64,000 nucleotides of DNA, taken from Pseudorhodobacter antarcticus (GTDB taxonomy: Bacteria; Pseudomonadota; Alphaproteobacteria; Rhodobacterales; Rhodobacteraceae). The DNA lies in the NCBI GenBank assembly GCA_945862435.1, contig CAMAXX010000008.1, positions 1 to 64,000 on the forward strand, read 5' to 3'. Below are positions 15,772-24,177 of this stretch, piece after piece. Each line of letters begins with the position of its first letter. Positions within the stretch are counted from its first letter, which is position 1. The translations under genes were made by a program, and so were the position numbers. The notes beneath the pieces were generated by a model. That model did not search any database. It was given only the letters and a program-made list of their open reading frames with translations, and was not told where the DNA came from.

Positions 15772-17640
15772 CTAAAGATGCAAGCGAAAGCGCAGAAATC
15801 CCGCCTCGTCCAGCCCAATCGCTTCGGGGCGAAAGTGATCGATTTCGCCCAAGACCTGAACTGCAATCGGGCTGCTGGCAAACCAAACACTGGCCCCGTC
15901 AATCGGGGCAAAACGCCAATGCGCCGTATCGGTCTGCGGCGCAGAATGGCCTTGTGCGATATGGTCGCGCAGCAGATCTTGGATCATCTGCGGGCTTTGG
16001 GCCATAACGTGGGTCTGGCTTGTGCCTGCAAAGCCTGACTTGCCCTCGCGCCGATAGCTGTTTGAGGCCAGCGCAAAGACCTGATCGTCGCGGATCGGCT
16101 GCCCTTGATAACGAATATGTCGCAGCCGCCGCGCGTTTGGGTTTATCAGCGCGCCCTGCGCATTAAACATGGGCGGTTGGCTGATGTCGACCTCGTATGT
16201 CAGCCCAAAGATCATATCGCAGTTAAAGCTGGGAAAATCGGCATTCAGCAATTGGACATCGCGCGCGCCTTGGGCAATTTGAAAGTATTTGCTAACCGCG
16301 CGTTCCAGCCACAGCGCCACTTCTGCCCCCGTGACGCGAAAACCAACCAAGCGATTGGGATGCATGTATAAATCTGCCGCATGGTGGTGCAGCAGGGGGC
16401 CTGGGGCAAGGTCGGTATAGTTTTCTGGCCCGCCGCGCCCGCCCGCCTTGAACGGGGCAACGGCAGACAAAATGGGCAGATCAGCATCGGGGCCGCCCGC
16501 CAGCATAGCCGCCAGCCCCGACGATTGGGCCTGCGCAATAATCGACAGCGCCGCCGAAGAGGAGATGGTTGAAAAATAGCTGTGCAAGCGCAGATCGGTG
16601 TGGCCGATAACTTTCGTTGCGGTTTGGGTAATAAACGCATGGGCAGGTTCGGCCAAGGCGCGGATTTGCGCGGCATCGCTGACAAGGGGGGCCAGTTGCC
16701 CAGTGCTGGTGCGCTGGGCTATCGCGCGCAATTGGCTGTAGCGCGACACCACCTGCCAGCCCACCGCTTGGCGCTGCATCACAACATCGACCACGCCAAG
16801 GTGCGAGCCAAAAAAGCCGGGCAGAACCAACCCACCCTGTGCCCCGCTTGGCCCACTGGGAAATTGCTGATGCGTATGACCCGCGATCACCACGTCAATC
16901 CCCGCAAGGGCGGCTACGGCATTGGCAAGATGTTCTTCGCCCACACTATCGCCGCTACTCTCGCCCGCTTCCCCTTGGGCAAGACCCGTATGCGCCAAAG
17001 CCACCACAATATCCGCCCCTGCGGCGCGCAGCGTGGCGGCATAATGTTTGGCTGCCGTCAGCATGGGCGCGGCGTAAGCGTGTCCATTTAAATGGGCCGC
17101 TTCCCAAACCAAGGTCTGCGCAGGAAGCAGGCCCATCACACCGACTTTTAGAAGGTGCTTTTCGCCCGATCCATCCACACAGTGGCAATCCATCAGCAAG
17201 GTTTGGCGCGCAAAAGGCAAATCATCAAAGGCAAAATTTGAACTTAAAACAGGAAACCGCGCGTCTTTTGCCGAATGGCGCAGAAACGGCAAACCGTGGC
17301 TGAATTCATGGTTGCCCAAATTAACGGCATCATAACCCAGATCATTCATGGCCGCGATCATCGGATGCACGCCTGGCGCAGGGAATTGCGCCGCCAGCAA
17401 ATCGCCAATCCCCGAGCCTGATAGAAAATCGCCGTTGTCAAACAGCAGCGAATTTTCGACCTCGGCCCGCGCGGCGGTGATCAACTGGGCCACGCGCGAC
17501 AACCCTCGGCCTTCGGCAAGTTTGTGGGCGTAATAATCCCACGCGGTCAAACACGCGTGCAAATCTGTGGTCGCCAAAATACGCAGACGAACCTGCGCAG
17601 CCCGATCCAAAACGTTGGTGCCCGTGACGCTTGCTGACAT
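15772..17640 (-). CDS. 5'-nucleotidase/2',3'-cyclic-nucleotide phosphodiesterase family protein (CpdB-like)
   Basis: Metallophosphoesterase plus 5'-nucleotidase C-terminal domain, 622 aa. Metal-site motifs are in order: TTDLHAC (D-x-H), DNGDFLSGSG, GNHEFSHG and GHTHQQFP. The C-terminal half carries the substrate-binding region around FALASNSYRR. The ATG at 17640 has ggga/aag just upstream. With that start the protein has no signal peptide, although CpdB relatives are usually periplasmic. The frame continues upstream to 17709 without adding a convincing one. A HAD phosphatase follows, so the pair may scavenge nucleotides. Confidence 0.85.
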   Translation of the reverse strand: MSASVTGTNVLDRAAQVRLRILATTDLHACLTAWDYYAHKLAEGRGLSRVAQLITAARAEVENSLLFDNGDFLSGSGIGDLLAAQFPAPGVHPMIAAMNDLGYDAVNLGNHEFSHGLPFLRHSAKDARFPVLSSNFAFDDLPFARQTLLMDCHCVDGSGEKHLLKVGVMGLLPAQTLVWEAAHLNGHAYAAPMLTAAKHYAATLRAAGADIVVALAHTGLAQGEAGESSGDSVGEEHLANAVAALAGIDVVIAGHTHQQFPSGPSGAQGGLVLPGFFGSHLGVVDVVMQRQAVGWQVVSRYSQLRAIAQRTSTGQLAPLVSDAAQIRALAEPAHAFITQTATKVIGHTDLRLHSYFSTISSSAALSIIAQAQSSGLAAMLAGGPDADLPILSAVAPFKAGGRGGPENYTDLAPGPLLHHHAADLYMHPNRLVGFRVTGAEVALWLERAVSKYFQIAQGARDVQLLNADFPSFNCDMIFGLTYEVDISQPPMFNAQGALINPNARRLRHIRYQGQPIRDDQVFALASNSYRREGKSGFAGTSQTHVMAQSPQMIQDLLRDHIAQGHSAPQTDTAHWRFAPIDGASVWFASSPIAVQVLGEIDHFRPEAIGLDEAGFLRFRLHL

Positions 17641-17875
17641 CTTTCCCGATCGATTCTTATTGGCCGCGATTGCGCCCAAAACCCCTGGCCCCAATAACTT
17701 GGCCCTCAATTTTTAAAAAACCACCGCGTAAACCTATACTTATGCAATACACTCTATGGTTGAGTCGCGCAACACCACAGTCATACCAATCTGATATTGC
17801 AGTCATCGTAACTTATATGGCGACGCGGAAGATGAAGTGCTAGATAATCGAAAGAATACAATCGAGGTGCTGCAA

Positions 17876-18832
17876 ATGATGAGCTATGCCTTTCAAGGGG
17901 CACAAGATTTTATGGATCGCGCCGCCTTTCTGCGCAAAGATGACAGCAAGATTAAGGCACTCTGGCACCAGGAAACCACCCGCGTTTTTGCGCTTTGGCG
18001 CGGCAAAGTCGCTTTTTCCCCTACCGCGGCGGGGCTGGTTTGGCTGCCCAGCGATCATACCATTTTGGCGCAATCTACCACGCAGATTTTTTTGGGCATG
18101 CAGGGCGATATAGCTTTGTTCGCTGCCGATGTTTCTGGCTGGCAACCCAGCGAAGATGTGGCGGCAGAAGGTGGTTTTTTTGACGCTAACCTGCAAACGC
18201 ATCCCGATTTGCCAGATGGTGCGGGGTTTGCGGATTTGCGCGGCGTCATGACGCAGCTATCCGCCCTGGATGCGGACTGCGCCGCCACAGCCAAGGCGCT
18301 TTTGTCTTGGCACGACAGCCACGGCTATTGTGCGCGCTGCGGCGCGGCCAGCTTGGCCTGCGATGCAGGCTGGCAGCGCCAATGTCCTGCGTGTAACACC
18401 CCGCATTTTCCGCGCACCGATCCCGTGGTGATTATGCTGGTTACGCGCGGGGACAGCCTGCTGCTGGGCCGATCTTCGGGGTGGCCGGAAGGAATGTATT
18501 CTTTGCTAGCAGGTTTTGTGGAACCTGGCGAAACGCTGGAATCCGCCGTGCGCCGCGAAGTGTGGGAAGAGGCAGGCGTTCGCATTGGCGCTGTGCGTTA
18601 TTTGGCCAGCCAGCCGTGGCCTTTTCCTGCCAGCCTAATGCTGGGCTGCATTGGCCATGCCACAAGCGATGAGATCACCCTTGATCCTGCCGAATTGGAA
18701 AACGCCCTGTGGCTAACGCGCCAAGAGGTGTTGGACGTGCAGCTTGGCCGCAACCCTGCGGTGAAAGCCAGCCGAAAAGGCGCTATCGCCCAAGGGTTGA
18801 TTGAGGCGTGGCTTTCAGGCAAGATTGATTAA
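17876..18832 (+). CDS. nudC: NADH pyrophosphatase (NudC)
   Basis: Nudix hydrolase that cleaves NAD(H), and decaps NAD-capped RNA in other bacteria; 318 aa. A zinc ribbon (CARCGAASLACDAGW, then CPACN) precedes a complete Nudix box (GFVEPGETLESAVRREVWEEAG). The NudC-specific SQPWPFPAS motif follows. The start is taken at 17876, where gaggtgctgcaa is upstream; the next codon is also ATG. A GTG at 17837 would lengthen it by 13 residues. It is divergent from the CpdB-like gene. Confidence 0.94.
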   Translation: MMSYAFQGAQDFMDRAAFLRKDDSKIKALWHQETTRVFALWRGKVAFSPTAAGLVWLPSDHTILAQSTTQIFLGMQGDIALFAADVSGWQPSEDVAAEGGFFDANLQTHPDLPDGAGFADLRGVMTQLSALDADCAATAKALLSWHDSHGYCARCGAASLACDAGWQRQCPACNTPHFPRTDPVVIMLVTRGDSLLLGRSSGWPEGMYSLLAGFVEPGETLESAVRREVWEEAGVRIGAVRYLASQPWPFPASLMLGCIGHATSDEITLDPAELENALWLTRQEVLDVQLGRNPAVKASRKGAIAQGLIEAWLSGKID

Positions 18833-18904
18833 GGAAAGGCTAACCCCAATCTAGCCTTCATCTTACTGGACACACTCCCCTCTTTCAGTATGAAAAGGCT
18901 CGCA

Positions 18905-19381
18905 ATGAAGTTTTCAACCAAGCAGGATATCGAAACGCCAGCCGCTTATATTTATGCAGCCCTTACCGATTTTGAGGGTTGGGAACGCGCCGCCATGCGC
19001 CGCGGTGCGGATGTAGCGCGCACAGACAAAATGCGCCAAGTCGGGGCGGGCATGTCATGGCATGTTGCGTTTCAATTTAGGGGCCGGCAGCGCAAAATGG
19101 AATTGCGCCTGCTGAACATGATACCGAACAACAAACTGGAATTTGCCGCCCTGTCTGCCGCCATTGAAGCCTACAGCAAGGCCGAGATTGTGGAAATGTC
19201 CTCCAAACGCGCGCAGTTGCATGTGACGGCGAATATTACGCCGCTTACGCTAACCGCCAAGCTGTTCATTCAATCGCTAAGGTTGGCTCGGGCGCGCGCT
19301 GACCGCAAATTTGCCCAGCGCGTGCAAACCATCGTCACCGAAATTGAGGCCCGTTATCGCGGTGAACAAAAGGTCAGCTAG
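18905..19381 (+). CDS. SRPBCC-fold protein (START-like ligand-binding)
   Basis: Small protein of 158 aa with the polyketide-cyclase/START-like pattern: MKFSTKQDIETPAAYIYAALTDFEGWERAA at the N-terminus and a long C-terminal helix (ARADRKFAQRVQTIVTEIEARY). The role is unknown; members bind hydrophobic ligands. AAGG lies seven bases before 18905, favouring that start over the ATG at 18890. It is 72 bp after nudC, and its stop codon interlocks with the stop of the convergent quinone oxidoreductase gene. Confidence 0.8.
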   Translation: MKFSTKQDIETPAAYIYAALTDFEGWERAAMRRGADVARTDKMRQVGAGMSWHVAFQFRGRQRKMELRLLNMIPNNKLEFAALSAAIEAYSKAEIVEMSSKRAQLHVTANITPLTLTAKLFIQSLRLARARADRKFAQRVQTIVTEIEARYRGEQKVS

Positions 19382-20370
19382 TGTTCGACCTTCAGCACGA
19401 TTTTTCCCGAATGGCCGGGGCTTTCCAGCCGCCAATGTGCGGCGGGTGCCTCGAACAGGGGATATTCACTGTCAATCACCACGCGAAAACCGCCCGACTC
19501 GATCAGCGGCCACAGATGCGCCTCTAGTTCGGTTGCGATGCGGGCCTTGGCTAGGTCTGATTGCGGGCGCAGGGTGCTGCCTGTGATGGTCAGGCGGCGC
19601 ATCATCACCTCGGCAAAGTTCACTTCGGCCTTCGCGCCTTCTAGAAAGGCAATCTGCACCAGTCGCCCGTCATTGGCCAAGGTTTTTATGTTGCGCGGCA
19701 GATAAGGGCCGCCGACCATATCCAAAATCAAATCCGCCCCGCCCACTTCGCGCATTTCAGCAACGAAGTCGGCGCTGCGGTAATTAATCGCCTTTTCTGC
19801 GCCCAAATCCAAACAAAGTTGGCATTTCTGATCTGTGCCAGCAGTCGCAAAAACCCGCGCGCCCATGGCCCGCGCGACTTGGATGGCGGTTGTGCCAATG
19901 CCTGACGTGCCGCCATGCACCAAAAACCGCTCGCCCGCGCGAAGGCGCCCGCGCATCACCACATTCGACCAAACTGTAAAGGCTGTTTCGGGCAGGCAAG
20001 CCGCCTCTCGCAGCGAAAGACCCTTGGGAATGGGCAAAGCGTGGCTTTCATGGCAGGCGGCATATTCGCTATACCCGCCCCCCGCCAGCAGCGCGCAAAC
20101 TTGATCCCCCACGCTCCACCGCTGCACACCAGGCCCCAAGGCCACAACCACGCCTGCCCCTTCCAGCCCGGGCAAGGGCGATGCATCAGACGGCGGCGCA
20201 TAAAGCCCCGCGCGCTGCAGCGCATCGGGGCGGTTCACACCTGCATAGGCCAGCCGAATGACGATTTGGCCGTGGCTTGGCACGGGCACAGGCACCGAAA
20301 CGGGTTTCAAAACATCTGGGCCACCTGCGGCGGATATTTCCATAGCCAGCATTGCGTTTATCAAGGACAT
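19378..20370 (-). CDS. NAD(P)H quinone oxidoreductase (zinc-less MDR family)
   Basis: Medium-chain reductase of the quinone oxidoreductase/PIG3 type, 330 aa. It starts MSLINAMLAMEISAAGGPDVL, has the cofactor-binding motif HGGTSGIGTTAIQVARAMGA and ends SGKIVLKVEH. It lacks the zinc ligands of true alcohol dehydrogenases. AAGGAGA seven bases upstream fixes the ATG at 20370. It lies 16 bp downstream of the COQ9 homologue in the same orientation. Its stop overlaps the convergent SRPBCC stop. Confidence 0.9.
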   Translation of the reverse strand: MSLINAMLAMEISAAGGPDVLKPVSVPVPVPSHGQIVIRLAYAGVNRPDALQRAGLYAPPSDASPLPGLEGAGVVVALGPGVQRWSVGDQVCALLAGGGYSEYAACHESHALPIPKGLSLREAACLPETAFTVWSNVVMRGRLRAGERFLVHGGTSGIGTTAIQVARAMGARVFATAGTDQKCQLCLDLGAEKAINYRSADFVAEMREVGGADLILDMVGGPYLPRNIKTLANDGRLVQIAFLEGAKAEVNFAEVMMRRLTITGSTLRPQSDLAKARIATELEAHLWPLIESGGFRVVIDSEYPLFEAPAAHWRLESPGHSGKIVLKVEH

Positions 20371-20386
20371 CACACTCTCTCCTTCG

Positions 20387-21076
20387 TCACGCGCCGCCAT
20401 GGGACTGCCCCGGCAGATCGCCCCGCCGTTCTGGCGCAGAAATCCTTTCCAAAAGCTTGAGCGGCCCCGCCATAACCGCGCTTGCTATACGATTTTGCCG
20501 CAAACCTGCCTTAAATTTCTCAATTTCCATGACATTTGCGATGCGGCGGTCGATGAATTGGGCGGTATCTGCATCGCCTGCCGAGGTATCGCCCAGCCAA
20601 TACAGCACGGTGCTGGCATAAACTGCCGACAGCGTGGCGCGTTTGGAATACCAATTTACATCGCGCGAGGAATCTCCAAGCGCATCCCAAATTACATCCG
20701 CCGTGCCCCAGATCAGCCCCGCTCCTTCGGGGGCATGGCGCGGCAGCGCAAACAGGGCGGACCCCTTGCGCACGGCATCCTTATCGGCCAGTTCCAGCCG
20801 CAAGCGAATGGCATGGGCAATGCGGTCGCGGTAGCGCACAGCAGCCAGATTTTGCCCCGCCAGCGCGGCCCGCAAAGCGGCGTCCCCCGCGCGGTGATAG
20901 GCGGCCGCCAAATCCACGCCGCCGCGCGGAAACAGCGCGGCCCCTAATGCCGGCGCATGGCCAGTATCGCGTAAGGCGGCGGCAAGGGTGGCACCCGACC
21001 AGCCGTCAAAGGGCACATGCGGCAAGCAGGCTGCCAAAATCTGCGCGCCTGCATTTTCCATGCTGTGATCGCTCAT
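20387..21076 (-). CDS. COQ9-family ubiquinone biosynthesis protein
   Basis: Alphaproteobacterial/mitochondrial COQ9 homologue, 229 aa. COQ9 supports the COQ7 hydroxylation step by presenting lipid intermediates. The TetR-like helical fold is suggested by FDGWSGATLAAALRDTG near residue 22 and the conserved RLRLE and SVYYWLGD-like (STVLYWLGDTSAGDADT) segments. AGGAG lies 7 bases before the ATG at 21076. It is divergent from rpsU and upstream of a quinone oxidoreductase gene, a pairing that suits quinone metabolism. Confidence 0.88.
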   Translation of the reverse strand: MSDHSMENAGAQILAACLPHVPFDGWSGATLAAALRDTGHAPALGAALFPRGGVDLAAAYHRAGDAALRAALAGQNLAAVRYRDRIAHAIRLRLELADKDAVRKGSALFALPRHAPEGAGLIWGTADVIWDALGDSSRDVNWYSKRATLSAVYASTVLYWLGDTSAGDADTAQFIDRRIANVMEIEKFKAGLRQNRIASAVMAGPLKLLERISAPERRGDLPGQSHGGA

Positions 21077-21136
21077 CGCCCGCTCCTTTTGCTGCCTGTA
21101 GACACGATAGCACAGATTTGCTATCAGACCAGAGCC

Positions 21137-21151
21137 TGCACAATTTGTGCA
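21137..21151. promoter_or_regulatory. Palindrome in the coq9/rpsU divergent promoter region
   Basis: A perfect odd-length palindrome, tgcacaatttgtgca, lies between the two divergent genes, 31 bases before the rpsU start. It is a candidate regulator site. It also shares the TTGCACAAA core with the sugar-divergon motif, which may be coincidence. Confidence 0.4.
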
Positions 21152-21167
21152 ACTCTAGCTTAGGAAG

Positions 21168-21181
21168 GTGGTGAAAACCAC
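21168..21181 (+). promoter_or_regulatory. GAAA-capped hairpin abutting the rpsU start codon
   Basis: gtggt-gaaa-accac forms a 5-bp stem with a GNRA tetraloop. It ends at the base before the rpsU ATG and begins a few bases after the aggaagg ribosome-binding site. It could modulate initiation; function not shown. Confidence 0.5.
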
Positions 21182-21388
21182 ATGCAGGTCAGCGTCCGTG
21201 ATAATAATGTTGAGCAAGCCCTTCGGGCCCTTAAGAAAAAGCTGCAACGCGAAGGCGTGTTCCGCGAAATGAAGCTAAAGCAACATTTCGAGAAGCCCTC
21301 CGTGAAAAAAGCGCGCGAATCCGCAGAAGCCGTGCGCCGTGCGCGCAAGCTCGCGCGGAAGAAACTTCAGCGCGAAGGCGGTATGTGA
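21182..21388 (+). CDS. rpsU: 30S ribosomal protein S21
   Basis: Small basic ribosomal protein of 68 aa, the typical alphaproteobacterial length. It has the family start [20 protein letters not shown] and the lysine/arginine-rich C-terminus [16 protein letters not shown]. It joins the 30S subunit near the anti-Shine-Dalgarno end of 16S rRNA. The start follows AGGAAGG and a small hairpin. It is monocistronic and divergent from the COQ9 homologue. A candidate terminator lies 58 bases downstream. Confidence 0.97.
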   Translation: MQVSVRDNNVEQALRALKKKLQREGVFREMKLKQHFEKPSVKKARESAEAVRRARKLARKKLQREGGM

Positions 21389-21445
21389 TTTAGGGGCCGA
21401 TGGCCTGCTATCACCAAAGCTGGGGGTGTCGTGCCCCGATGTCTG

Positions 21446-21471
21446 GCCCCTGCTGAAAAGTGGGGGCTTTT
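21446..21471 (+). terminator. Candidate rpsU terminator
   Basis: gcccc, a 12-base loop and ggggc, followed directly by TTTT. The stem is short and the loop large, so this is a moderate call. Confidence 0.45.
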
Positions 21472-21629
21472 CATTTGGGGGGCAAATGTGTCTGTTTGCA
21501 AATGTATGGCGCGGGTCTGGCAAGCGTCTGGCATGCGGCGGGCATCAGAACTTCCAAGTGCGGCTGTTACGTCTGGCTTAGGGCGCGTGATGTCACGCAC
21601 CGTTTTGCCGGTCACTGTGGGGGCCGGGC

Positions 21630-21649
21630 GGTGCGTGCAAGCACGCACC
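21630..21649. repeat. Perfect 20-bp palindrome
   Basis: ggtgcgtgcaagcacgcacc is exactly self-complementary and lies in the convergent space between rpsU and the Lrp-type gene. It resembles dispersed REP-like intergenic palindromes. No second copy was noticed in this window. Confidence 0.55.
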
Positions 21650-21741
21650 CTACGCTTGCTATGTAGATGGCGCACAGATGGATATTGTTTTGATAAATGT
21701 CGTCTTTCATGGAATTTGTTTTATCCAAAACAGTAGCCCCC

Positions 21742-22212
21742 CTATACCTCCAACGCCGTCGTCTTCACCACTGTTCTTAGCGCGAACGACGATTGCATCT
21801 GCCGCACCCCCGGCAGGCGCGACAGGAACTGCCGATGTATCCGCGCGAAATCTTCGGTATCGGTCGCCATGATTTTCAGGAGGTAATCGGCGCTGCCTGC
21901 CATGAGGTGACATTCCAGCAGGTCAGGCACGCGGGCGACGGACGCCTCGAACGCGTCCAGCACATCCTCGGCCTGTGATTGCAGGGTGATTTCCACATAG
22001 ACAGTCGTCGGCCGCCCCAGTTTGCGCGCGTCCAGCAGGGCGACATAGGCGGCGATAATGCCGTCCGCCTCTAACCGCGCGACGCGGCGGTGGCAGGCGG
22101 ATGCGGAAAGGTTCGCCTTTTCGGCCAGTTCGGCATTGGTAATGCGGCTATCCTTCTGCAAAAGGCGCAAAATGCGACGGTCTGTTGCGTCTAGCTGCGG
22201 ATCGGTGGGCAT
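21742..22212 (-). CDS. Lrp/AsnC-family transcriptional regulator
   Basis: Feast/famine regulator of 156 aa. An N-terminal helix-turn-helix (LDATDRRILRLLQKDSRITNAELAEKANLS, residues about 7-36) is followed by the RAM ligand-binding domain (VYVEITLQ, then AGSADYLLKIMATD). The ATG at 22212 (MPTDPQL) gives the usual family length; the longer frame adds 17 unusual residues across the operator region. It is divergent from alanine dehydrogenase, the typical target of such regulators (AldR/Lrp), so it probably activates ald in response to alanine. Confidence 0.92.
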   Translation of the reverse strand: MPTDPQLDATDRRILRLLQKDSRITNAELAEKANLSASACHRRVARLEADGIIAAYVALLDARKLGRPTTVYVEITLQSQAEDVLDAFEASVARVPDLLECHLMAGSADYLLKIMATDTEDFARIHRQFLSRLPGVRQMQSSFALRTVVKTTALEV

Positions 22213-22236
22213 TTCTTCGAAACCTTCGGAAAAATA

Positions 22237-22293
22237 GCGCAATTTCTTGCGCCATAGGGTCAAAACTTGCCCAAAATGTCAAAGCAATTGCGC
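22237..22293. promoter_or_regulatory. Candidate Lrp/AldR operator region
   Basis: A perfect inverted repeat GCGCAA-tttc-TTGCGC (22237-22252) is followed by gcaattgcgc (22284-22293), giving a third TTGCGC half-site in the lrp/ald intergenic region. The layout fits binding of a multimeric Lrp-type regulator. Confidence 0.5.
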
Positions 22294-22345
22294 AGGGCCT
22301 GCCGCATTCTAAACCTATCGCCGTTTTGGCCACAGGGAGAGCAAA

Positions 22346-23464
22346 ATGAAAATCGGATGCCCCAAGGAAATTAAACCGCAAGAGTATCGCGTGGGGATGA
22401 CCCCGAATGCGGCGCGCGAGGCTGTAAATGCTGGCCATACAGTGCTGGTTGAGACGGGTGCAGGCATGGGCGCTGGCTTTTCTGATGCCGATTATACCGC
22501 AGCGGGCGCGCAAATTATAGCCACGGCGGAAGAGATTTTCGCCAGCGCCGATATGATTGTTAAGGTGAAAGAACCCCAACCAATTGAGCGTGCCCGCCTG
22601 CGGCAGGGGCAAATTCTGTTCACCTATCTGCATTTGGCCCCCGACCCAGAGCAAACCAAAGACCTGCTTGCATCGGGCGCGACCTGCATTGCCTATGAAA
22701 CGGTGACCGATGATCGCGGCGGCTTGCCGCTTCTGGCGCCCATGTCCGAAGTGGCGGGGCGGCTGGCCCCGCAGGTGGGCGCATGGACGCTGCAAAAGGC
22801 GAACGGCGGGCGCGGCGTGTTGATGGGCGGCGTTCCGGGTGTTTTGCCTGCCAAGGTTCTGGTCATTGGCGGCGGTGTTGTCGGCACGCATGCGGCGAAA
22901 ATCGCGGCGGGGATGGGCGCGGATGTGACGGTGCTTGACCGCTCGGTGAACCGCTTGCGCTATTTGGATGATGTGTTTGGGGGTTCGTTCAAGAATGCCT
23001 ATGCCGATGCGGCGACCACGATCGAGCTGGCGCGGCAGGCGGATATGATTATTGGCGCGGTGCTGATCCCTGGGGCGGCTGCGCCAAAGCTGATCTCGAA
23101 GGCGCAGCTTAAGGAATTGAAACCCGGCGCGGCGCTGGTGGATGTGGCGATTGACCAAGGCGGATGCTTTGAGACCAGCCGCGCGACTACCCACCAAGAC
23201 CCGATTTACGAGGTGGACGGCATTATGCATTACTGCGTGGCCAATATGCCGGGGGCGGTTGCGCGCACCTCGACGCTGGCCTTGGGCAATGCGACGATGC
23301 CGTTTATGCTGGCGCTGGCGAACAAGGGCTGGAAGCAGGCCTGCAGCGATGACAAGCATCTTTTGGCTGGGCTAAATGTGCATGCGGGCCATCTGACCTA
23401 TGCCGCTGTTGGTGCGGCGCTGGCGCTGCCCAGCATCACGGGGGCCGAGGCGCTGAAGATTTAG
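22346..23464 (+). CDS. ald: Alanine dehydrogenase
   Basis: NAD-dependent L-alanine dehydrogenase (alanine to pyruvate and ammonia), 372 aa, the family norm. It begins MKIGCPKEIKPQEYRVGMTP with the substrate-binding Arg and Lys region. VKVKEPQ precedes the catalytic His region (LFTYLHLAPD), and the Rossmann motif is VIGGGVVGTHAAKIAAGMGA. The conserved NMPGAVARTST block follows. gggagagcaaa precedes the ATG. It is divergent from an Lrp-type regulator. Confidence 0.96.
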   Translation: MKIGCPKEIKPQEYRVGMTPNAAREAVNAGHTVLVETGAGMGAGFSDADYTAAGAQIIATAEEIFASADMIVKVKEPQPIERARLRQGQILFTYLHLAPDPEQTKDLLASGATCIAYETVTDDRGGLPLLAPMSEVAGRLAPQVGAWTLQKANGGRGVLMGGVPGVLPAKVLVIGGGVVGTHAAKIAAGMGADVTVLDRSVNRLRYLDDVFGGSFKNAYADAATTIELARQADMIIGAVLIPGAAAPKLISKAQLKELKPGAALVDVAIDQGGCFETSRATTHQDPIYEVDGIMHYCVANMPGAVARTSTLALGNATMPFMLALANKGWKQACSDDKHLLAGLNVHAGHLTYAAVGAALALPSITGAEALKI

Positions 23465-23517
23465 CGACGGAGTTGCGGCGCGCGGGCGTTTAAAAGGAAA
23501 CAGCAAAAAGGTCTCCC

Positions 23518-24132
23518 ATGTTCGCGCGCCTTTCCTTTCTAAATCCCTACTGGCTTTGGGCCGTTCTGGCCCTGCCTGCCCTGACCATGATCGCACCCTT
23601 CTTTGGCGAAGAAACCCGCGAGTTGCGCGATGTGATCCACGGATCGGGCGAATTTGCCGCGCGTTTCATGATTATTTCCCTGATGGCCACGCCGTTGATG
23701 CTGCTGACCAAAGGCAGCGGTTTTGCCCGCTGGCTGAAAAACAACCGCCGTTATTTTGGCGTTGCGGCTTTTGCCTATGCCGCTGTGCATACGCTGGCCT
23801 ATGTGGTTGTTGAGCAAACCTTGGCACGCATTTTGGCCGAGGCGAGCGATTTTGATATGCTGACAGGTTGGCTGGCCTTTGCGGTGTTTATCCCGCTGGC
23901 GGCCACGTCTATGGACTTTGCCGTGCGCAAGATGGGCATATGGTGGAAACCGCTGCAACGCTGGACATATGCCGCCGCTGCGCTGACCTTGCTGCACTGG
24001 GCCAGCTTGCATGACTGGGGCGGCTGGCCCCCAGCGATGGTGCATTTCGCACCCTTGGCGGCGTTGACGGTCTATCGCATTTGGTGGAACTATTTCCGCA
24101 AGCGGCAGGGTCACATCGCCCTAAGTGCGTAA
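23518..24132 (+). CDS. Ferric-reductase-like membrane protein (MsrQ-type heme-binding subunit)
   Basis: Inner-membrane protein of 204 aa with about six hydrophobic segments, resembling MsrQ/YedZ. Heme-ligand histidines are expected in AAVHTLAY and LLHWASLHDW. In other bacteria MsrQ feeds electrons to the periplasmic methionine sulfoxide reductase MsrP, but no msrP lies next to it here, so the partner is elsewhere or different. The ATG follows a weak aaaaaggtctccc site. A strong bidirectional terminator follows. Confidence 0.82.
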   Translation: MFARLSFLNPYWLWAVLALPALTMIAPFFGEETRELRDVIHGSGEFAARFMIISLMATPLMLLTKGSGFARWLKNNRRYFGVAAFAYAAVHTLAYVVVEQTLARILAEASDFDMLTGWLAFAVFIPLAATSMDFAVRKMGIWWKPLQRWTYAAAALTLLHWASLHDWGGWPPAMVHFAPLAALTVYRIWWNYFRKRQGHIALSA

Positions 24133-24134
24133 AC

Positions 24135-24163
24135 AAAAAGGCCCCCGAAACGGGGGCCTTTTT
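24135..24163. terminator. Bidirectional intrinsic terminator
   Basis: aaaaa-ggcccccg-aaa-cgggggcc-ttttt is a perfect GC stem flanked by A and T tracts. It serves both the plus-strand MsrQ-type gene and the convergent mscL. Confidence 0.93.
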
Positions 24164-24177
24164 ATAATGGCGCAAGA

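Larger units (their letters stand above)
21389..21741. other. Intergenic region after rpsU
   Basis: No supported gene. It holds a candidate terminator at 21446-21471 and a perfect 20-bp palindrome at 21630-21649. The intervening short ORFs have no family features. Confidence 0.5.

Noticed and set aside
22148..23359. A 403-codon open frame opposite ald
   Set aside because: It is the antisense shadow of the well-supported alanine dehydrogenase gene, with His/Arg-rich composition typical of GC-rich shadows and no family motif.
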